Source: Bacteroidota bacterium (GTDB taxonomy: Bacteria > Bacteroidota > Ignavibacteria > SZUA-365). From it: a stretch of DNA of 37,817 bases. Numbering within the stretch: the first letter of the stretch is position 1; each line of letters starts with the position of its first letter. Of the stretch, positions 33,122-37,817 are shown piece by piece. The stretch is from positions 1 through 37,817 of the forward strand of contig JAGTUZ010000021.1 in the NCBI GenBank assembly GCA_018224415.1. Direction: 5' to 3'. The position numbers and the translations under genes are program-made. The notes beneath the pieces were generated by a model. The model did not search any database and was not told where the DNA came from. It saw nothing but the letters and a program-made list of their open reading frames with translations.

Positions 33122-34387
33122 TCAGTCCCGCGCAGACGCGTAGGATTTTTCCATGACCACCTGTCCGCGCTTGACCACGGTATTCAGATGGTTCACTCCG
33201 AAATGATAGATGATGCGATGGTAGTTCGGTACGTCGAACATCAGCAGGTCGGCCTGCTTGCCCACCTCGATGCTGCCGAGGATGTCCGAACGGTCGAGCG
33301 ACGCGGCGGCGTTGAGCGTCACGGCAGTGACGATCTCCTCCATGGTCATGCGCATGCGCGTCGCGGCGAGCGACATCATGAGCTGGATGTTTTCGCTCAT
33401 GCAGGAGCCGGGGTTCGCATCGGTGGCGATGGCCACGGCAAGGCCCGCGTCGATGAAGCGGCGGGCGTCGGGAAACTGCTCGCCGAGGAAAAGGGAAACG
33501 CCCGGCAGCAGCGTGGCGACGGTATTGCTGTCGCGCAGATGTGCGAGCCCGTTGTCGCTGATGTGGTCGAGATGGTCGGCGGAAGAGGCAAACACGTCTC
33601 CCGCAAGTTCGGCACCGCCGCCCGGAGTGATCTGGTCGGCATGCACGCGTGCCTTGAGTCCGAGTTCGCGGGCGCGGAGAAAAATGGTCCGGGCCTCCTC
33701 GACGGTGAAGGCGCCGCGTTCGACGAAGACATCGCAGTACTGCGCCAGTCCGCGGCGGCCCACTTCAGGCAGCATGCGATCAAGCACGAGCGTGAGGTAT
33801 TCCTCCCGCCGATCCTTGTAGTCGAAGGGAATGGTGTGCGCGCCGAGAAAGGTCGGCACGATTTCCACGACATGCAGTTCCTGCAACTCGCGGACAACCT
33901 CGAGCATCTTGATCTCGTTTTCGAAATCCAGCCCGTAGCCGCTTTTGATCTCGACCGTGGTGGATCCGAATCCCAGGCAACTGTCCAGGCGATGCAGCGC
34001 GTACTCGGTCAGCTCGACCTTGCTCGCGACGCGCGTCGCCTTGACGGTGGTATTGATACCGCCGCCGTCGGCCGCGATTTCCGCGTAGGTCGCGCCGGCG
34101 ATGCGACGGGCGAATTCGCCTTCTCGCGCGCCGGCGAAGACGAGATGCGTGTGCGAATCAACAAAGCCCGGGAGAACGGTCTTGCCGAAGGCGTTGATCG
34201 AACGCTCGGCTTTCGAAATATCGATGCCGTCAGACGGACCCACGTACGCAATACGCCCGTCGCGGATGGCAACCGCGCCGTCCTCGATCAGGCCAATTTC
34301 GCGCATCGCGGCTCCCTCCTTCCGCTTCGCGCCATCCGCCGCCACCGTCACCAACTGGCTGATATTGTAGAAAATCAAATCCATCAT
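33122..34387 (-). CDS. hutI: Imidazolonepropionase
   Basis: 421 residues, the normal length. Amidohydrolase motifs are complete: LPGFVDSHTHLVFAG with the HxH metal pair (about residue 78), VEIKSGYG, LGAHTIPF, the metal His in VHADQITPGGGAELA, DHLDH and ATDANPGSCMSENIQ with the catalytic Asp. The enzyme opens the ring of imidazolone-5-propionate to formiminoglutamate, the third step of histidine breakdown, in the cytosol. No other hut genes are in the window, so the pathway must be completed elsewhere or the gene is a scattered remnant. Two adjacent ATGs (34387, 34384) are possible; neither has a good Shine-Dalgarno. It follows aspS by 75 bp on the same strand. Confidence 0.96.
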   Translation of the reverse strand: MMDLIFYNISQLVTVAADGAKRKEGAAMREIGLIEDGAVAIRDGRIAYVGPSDGIDISKAERSINAFGKTVLPGFVDSHTHLVFAGAREGEFARRIAGATYAEIAADGGGINTTVKATRVASKVELTEYALHRLDSCLGFGSTTVEIKSGYGLDFENEIKMLEVVRELQELHVVEIVPTFLGAHTIPFDYKDRREEYLTLVLDRMLPEVGRRGLAQYCDVFVERGAFTVEEARTIFLRARELGLKARVHADQITPGGGAELAGDVFASSADHLDHISDNGLAHLRDSNTVATLLPGVSLFLGEQFPDARRFIDAGLAVAIATDANPGSCMSENIQLMMSLAATRMRMTMEEIVTAVTLNAAASLDRSDILGSIEVGKQADLLMFDVPNYHRIIYHFGVNHLNTVVKRGQVVMEKSYASARD

Positions 34388-34436
34388 GAGCAGGAAAACT
34401 ACCTATTATTCCATTGCACCGATAAAAAAGAAAGCA

Positions 34437-34463
34437 ATCTGCGTAATCCGTGTAATCCGCGGT
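34437..34463. repeat. Three 9-bp near-repeats next to the aspS stop
   Basis: ATCTGCGTA, ATCCGTGTA and ATCCGCGGT follow one another at 34437-34463 and run into the aspS stop codon (34463-34465). The text resembles short (G)ATTACRCRG-type periodic repeats that I recall from intergenic regions of many environmental bacteria. That recollection is not evidence, so treat this as a small 9-bp periodicity. Confidence 0.5.
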
Positions 34464-36238
34464 TACTCTTTCGCGCGGATCGCGATATGCAATTCCTTCA
34501 GCTGCGCCTCCGACGCCGGCGAGGGCGAACCATCCATCAGCGACAGCGCATTGTTCGTCTTCGGGAAGGCAATGACATCGCGGATACTGGTCAGTCCCAG
34601 GAGAATTGTTGTGATGCGGTCGAGGCCGAGAGCGATGCCCGCATGCGGCGGGGCGCCGAAGCGGAAAGCATTGATGAGGAAGCCGAACTTCTCGTTGATT
34701 TCCTCCGGCGCGAGGCCGAGGATGGAAAACACCTTCGACTGCAGCGCGCCGTCATGGATACGGACGCTGCCGCTGCCCACTTCGTTGCCGTTCCACACCA
34801 GGTCGTAACAGTCCGCACGCGCCGCGGCGGGTTCACTGTCGAGCAAGTCGAGATCGCTGGCCTTCGGCGAAGTGAACGGATGGTGTTCGGCATAGAAGCG
34901 CTGCTCTTCCTCGTCCCACTGGAACAGCGGGAAGTCCGTCACCCAGAGCAGGCGGTGTGCCGATCGGTCGACGAGGCCGAGTTCGCGTCCGAGTTCCAGG
35001 CGGATGGTGCCGAGGGCCTCGAGCGCCTTTTTCTTCCGCGCGTCGGCGGCGATGAGGACAAGGTCGCCGTCCTCGGCGCCCATGGCGGTACGGATGTCCG
35101 CGAGCTGCGGCTCGGTGAGGAACTTGGCGATGGGGGAATTCCACCCGCCATCGGCGGCTTTCATCCAGGCAAGGCCGCCGAGGCCGAGCGTCTTCGCGCG
35201 TTCGGTGAGTTCGTCGAGTTTCTTGCGGCTGAACTCCTCCGCTTTTCCCTTCACATTGATGGCGGAAACGATGCCGCCGACGAGTGCGGAGGAGAAGACC
35301 TTGAATTCCGTTCCCGCCAGCACCTCGTTGAGCGTGACGAGTTCCATCGCGAAGCGCAGGTCGGGCTTGTCCGATCCGTAGCGTTCCAGCGCCTCGAAAT
35401 AATCCAGGCGCGGAATCGGCAGTGCGAGGTCGTAGCCGATGGTCTCCTTCAGCAGGCGCCGGGCGAAGCCTTCGAGAAGCGTGTAGATGTCTTCGGCCTG
35501 GACGAAGCTCATCTCGACGTCGATCTGCGTGAATTCCGGTTGGCGGTCGGCGCGCAGGTCCTCGTCGCGGAAGCACTTGACGATCTGCACATAGCGGTCG
35601 AGCCCTGCAACCATGAGCAACTGCTTGTAGGTCTGCGGCGACTGCGGAAGCGCGAAGAACTTGCCCGCATGCACGCGGCTGGGCACGAGGTAATCGCGCG
35701 CGCCTTCTGGAGTGCTTTTCATGAGCACGGGTGTTTCCACCTCGACGAAATCGTGCTCGTCGAAGTAGCGGTGCACGACCTGGTAGATGCGGTGGCGCAG
35801 CAGCAGGTTTTTCTGCAGCACAGGGCGTCGGAGGTCGAGATAGCGGTATTTGAGGCGCAGGTCCTCGTGCGCGTCGACGTCATCCTCGATCTCGAAGGGT
35901 GGAATTTCCGACGCCGTGAGAATCTCGAAGGCATCGACAACCACCTCCACCGCGCCCGTGGGCATCTCGGTGTTGGTCTGTCCCTCCGGCCGCGGACGCA
36001 CCGTCCCCGTGACACTGAGCACATATTCCGAGCGCAGTTCCGCCGCCTGTTCATGCACGGCCGCGTTGTGATCGGGGGCGAACACCACCTGGGTGAGTCC
36101 GTAGCGGTCACGCAGGTCGATGAAAATCATGCCGCCGAGATTGCGCCGGCCGTCCACCCAGCCGTTGAGCGTGACCGTCTGTCCGACGTGATCGATCCGC
36201 GGTTCCCCGCAGGTAATCGTGCGCTTGGTGAAGTTCAT
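34463..36238 (-). CDS. aspS: Aspartyl-tRNA synthetase
   Basis: 591 residues, the bacterial type. An N-terminal anticodon-binding OB domain (VTLNGWVDGRRNLGGMIFIDLRD, about 22-44) precedes class II motif 1 (about 140), motif 2 CFRDEDLRADRQPEFTQIDVEM (about 218), the GAD insertion (about 300-410) and motif 3 GIALGLDRITTILLG (about 540). It charges tRNA-Asp in the cytosol. At the two positions reported to decide tRNA-Asn misacylation in Pseudomonas (His31 and Gly81 there) this protein seems to have Leu and Gly, a mixed pattern, so whether it also charges tRNA-Asn stays open. ATG 36238 has no strong Shine-Dalgarno. It faces the GC-rich palindrome cluster of the divergent region. Confidence 0.97.
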   Translation of the reverse strand: MNFTKRTITCGEPRIDHVGQTVTLNGWVDGRRNLGGMIFIDLRDRYGLTQVVFAPDHNAAVHEQAAELRSEYVLSVTGTVRPRPEGQTNTEMPTGAVEVVVDAFEILTASEIPPFEIEDDVDAHEDLRLKYRYLDLRRPVLQKNLLLRHRIYQVVHRYFDEHDFVEVETPVLMKSTPEGARDYLVPSRVHAGKFFALPQSPQTYKQLLMVAGLDRYVQIVKCFRDEDLRADRQPEFTQIDVEMSFVQAEDIYTLLEGFARRLLKETIGYDLALPIPRLDYFEALERYGSDKPDLRFAMELVTLNEVLAGTEFKVFSSALVGGIVSAINVKGKAEEFSRKKLDELTERAKTLGLGGLAWMKAADGGWNSPIAKFLTEPQLADIRTAMGAEDGDLVLIAADARKKKALEALGTIRLELGRELGLVDRSAHRLLWVTDFPLFQWDEEEQRFYAEHHPFTSPKASDLDLLDSEPAAARADCYDLVWNGNEVGSGSVRIHDGALQSKVFSILGLAPEEINEKFGFLINAFRFGAPPHAGIALGLDRITTILLGLTSIRDVIAFPKTNNALSLMDGSPSPASEAQLKELHIAIRAKE

Positions 36239-36299
36239 GTTGTCCGTTCAGTTCGGGTTCGTGAAACAATCCATTCATGAAATATACAGAAAACTTTCC

Positions 36300-36369
36300 G
36301 GACCGGCGCCCGCCCGGACCGGCGCGCGCCAGCGCGCCATTCAACCCCCGGACCGGCGCGCGCCGGTCC
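36300..36369. repeat. Cluster of three GGACCGGCGC palindromic repeats
   Basis: GGACCGGCGC occurs at 36300, 36316 and 36350. The last is part of a perfect 20-bp palindrome, GGACCGGCGCGCGCCGGTCC (36350-36369), and the second is extended to GGACCGGCGCGCGCC. It lies 62 bp upstream of the aspS ATG in the 539-bp divergent gap. Possible roles are a REP-like element, a regulator site or a topological barrier. No gene is seen in the gap. Confidence 0.85.
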
Positions 36370-36447
36370 AAGCCGGCATCGTGGCTTTTCCCGGCGATTT
36401 TGCTTCATCCCGGGTCCGTTTTTTTCTGTCCGAGGAAATGACTATTT

Positions 36448-36476
36448 TTGTTTCTGGACAGAGTTACCTTTATATC
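36448..36476 (+). promoter_or_regulatory. Candidate promoter for the nifJ-type gene
   Basis: TTGTTT (36448-36453) and TATATC (36471-36476) are 17 bp apart, in the only A+T-rich island of the gap. TATTTTTG (36443-36450) also fits the Bacteroidota -7 consensus TAnnTTTG, but no TTG is found at the matching -33 distance. Either would give a leader of about 300 bases before the ATG, containing a run of ten C (36636-36645) and a hairpin. Confidence 0.35.
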
Positions 36477-36713
36477 CGAAACAACAACACGCACCTGGGT
36501 CCCTTGGACCGCCGATCACGAAGCACCTGCCATCGTCTGATCCCCCCTCTGTCCCGAACGTGTTCCCTTCCGCCGCGGCACTGGTGCCCGCCCGGCGCAA
36601 GCGCTCCCCCGCGGAGCAGAAAGGATGGATGCCTTCCCCCCCCCCGCACCCGTTCACCGCAGTCGGACCCGCGCCCGCGTCCTGCGTGGCGGCGTTTTCC
36701 CTCTCCCCCACGG

Positions 36714-36734
36714 GAGCGTCCGCGACGGACGCTC
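36714..36734 (+). promoter_or_regulatory. Leader hairpin before the nifJ-type gene
   Basis: GAGCGTCCG and CGGACGCTC form a perfect 9-bp stem with a CGA loop, extendable by G-T and G-C pairs, ending 43 bp before the ATG. It has no U-tract. It could be an attenuator-like or mRNA-stabilising structure. Confidence 0.4.
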
Positions 36735-36777
36735 TCCCCGCGAATGTTCACAACTGACCCGATAAAATGAGGTATTC

Positions 36778-37817
36778 ATGAGCAACCGGAAGAAAGTGAC
36801 GATCGACGGCAACGAAGCCGCCGCATTCGTCGCCCACAAAACCAATGAAGTATGCGCTATCTACCCGATCACGCCCAGTTCCAACATGGGCGAGTGGGCC
36901 GACGCCTGGTCGGCGGTCGGACGGACCAACATCTGGGGCACGGTCCCGGTCGTGTCCGAACTGCAGAGCGAAGGCGGCGCCTCGGGCGCGGTGCACGGCG
37001 CCCTGTAGACGGGATCGCTGACAACGACCTTCACGGCGTCGCAGGGACTGCTGCTGATGATCCCCAACATGTACAAGATCGCCGGCGAACTCACTTCGAC
37101 GGTGTTCCATGTCTCCGCCCGCACCGTGGCGTCGCATGCGCTGTCGATTTTCGGTGACCACTCCGACGTCATGGCCGTGCGCCAGACGGGCTGGGGCCTG
37201 CTTTCGTCCAACTCCGTGCAGGAGGTCATGGACTTCGCGCTCATCGCCCAGGCCGCCACGCTGCGCGCCCGCATCCCCTTCGTGCATTTCTTCGACGGCT
37301 TCCGCATCTCGCACGAGGTCATGAAAATCGAGGAACTGACGGACGAGGACATGCTCGCCATGATCCCGGACGACCTCATCGCCGAGCACCGCGCGCGCGC
37401 GCTCAGTCCGGACAATCCCGTGCTGCGTGGCACGGCGCAGAACCCGGACGTCTTCTTCCAGGCCCGTGAGACCGTCAATCCGTTCTACAATGCCTGCGCC
37501 GACATCGTGCAGCAGACCATGGACCGCTTCGCCGAGGTGGTCGGCCGCCGCTACAACCTCTTCGACTACTACGGCGCCGCTGATGCCGACCGCGTCATCA
37601 TCATGATGGGTTCGGGCGTGGGCGCCGCGGAGGAAATGGTTGACTGGCTCAACAGCCGCGGCGAGAAGGTCGGACTGCTGATCGTGCGCCTGTTCCGGCC
37701 GTTTTCCATGAAGCATTTCCTCGGTGCTCTCCCCGCCACCGTGAAAGCCATCGCCGTGCTTGACCGCACGAAGGAACCCGGCGCCGCCGGCGAACCGCTG
37801 TACCAGGACGTGCACAC
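36778..37817 (+). pseudogene. nifJ: Pyruvate:ferredoxin (flavodoxin) oxidoreductase, N-terminal part, with in-frame TAG
   Basis: The frame from ATG 36778 (GAGG at 36769-36772) matches NifJ/PFOR closely: VTIDGNEAAAFVAHKTNEVCAIYPITPSS, then SELQSEGGASGAVHGAL, then TAG at 37006-37008. After it comes TGSLTTTFTASQGLLLMIPN and an uninterrupted continuation (SIFGDHSDVMAVRQTG, then FVHFFDGFRISHE) to the window end, about 346 of an expected 1180 residues. The family has Gln at the stop (HGALQTG), so one C-to-T change (CAG to TAG) explains it. The normal enzyme makes acetyl-CoA from pyruvate and reduces ferredoxin in the cytosol. TAG ends at least two other genes here, so it is a stop in this organism. 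The cause may be a sequencing error, a recent null mutation or readthrough. The 3' end is outside the window. Confidence 0.9.

Noticed and set aside
33119..36280. 1053-residue open frame on the plus strand opposite hutI and aspS
   Set aside because: It runs through two unrelated, well-recognised genes on the other strand and shows no domain of its own.
36219..36770. 183-residue open frame in the aspS/nifJ gap
   Set aside because: Pro/Arg/Ser-rich translation of a GC-rich palindromic region, overlapping aspS, with no ribosome site or motif.
37006..37008. TAG as a reassigned sense codon
   Set aside because: TAG ends the barrel gene at 9799-9801 and the PepSY gene at 31833-31835. Reading through the first would fuse the barrel in frame to the addB-like protein, so TAG is most simply a stop here.
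1..37817. tRNA, rRNA, insertion sequence or prophage genes
   Set aside because: No cloverleaf with a CCA-type end, no transposase or integrase motif, and no phage structural gene was recognised on either strand by eye; a tRNAscan or Infernal run would be the proper test.

Overview
The window looks like a piece of a Gram-negative chromosome of high G+C content (roughly 60% by eye). It probably comes from the Bacteroidota/Ignavibacteriota/Chlorobiota (FCB) side of the tree. This is inference from the gene content: a secreted protein with a type IX secretion (T9SS)-like C-terminal sorting domain, a DUF2723 membrane protein, many outer-membrane barrels, a pyruvate:ferredoxin oxidoreductase, and the style of the envelope proteins. 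No rRNA, tRNA, CRISPR array, transposase or integrase was recognised.

Layout. 1-1322 (+): the end of a TatD-type hydrolase, overlapped by a tcdA-like tRNA t6A dehydratase. 1329-8455 (-): a complete tripartite efflux operon, adaptor > RND pump > TolC, followed by a MATE exporter. 8456-8859: a 404-bp divergent control region with several dyads. 8860-9801 (+): an outer-membrane barrel. 9832-16069 (+): an AddB-like/AddA-like helicase-nuclease pair. 16119-17081 (-): a secreted protein with a T9SS-like sorting domain. 17207-24589 (-): a tightly packed six-gene operon encoding a giant periplasmic TPR protein, a plug-less barrel with a TonB-box-like motif, an acidic-repeat single-span membrane protein, ExbB, ExbD and TonB. 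24799-27619 (+): a MoxR AAA ATPase and its VWA partner. 27834-28801 (+): an unknown small protein, a zinc-ribbon protein and a STAS protein. 28927-36238 (-): DUF2723 protein, ABC ATPase, PepSY-type membrane protein, lipoprotein, hutI and aspS. 36778-end (+): a nifJ-type gene carrying an in-frame TAG.

How they work together. The efflux genes form a conventional inner-membrane/periplasm/outer-membrane exporter. The AddAB-like pair would process double-strand breaks. The six-gene operon is the best candidate for something undescribed. It holds a proton-motive-force motor (ExbB/ExbD), a force transducer (TonB), an outer-membrane target with a plausible TonB box, a large periplasmic scaffold (about 1000 residues of TPR), and an inner-membrane protein with a cytosolic eight-unit acidic heptad repeat. 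Together these resemble a dedicated trans-envelope machine rather than a generic nutrient-uptake TonB system.

A second theme is short tandem repeats. An 18-bp in-frame repeat lies in the addB-like gene and a 21-bp in-frame repeat in the acidic protein. A 24-bp duplication lies in the lipoprotein gene, an 18-bp duplication spans the addA-like stop codon, and an 8-bp array of about 15 units runs from the VWA stop codon to a candidate promoter.
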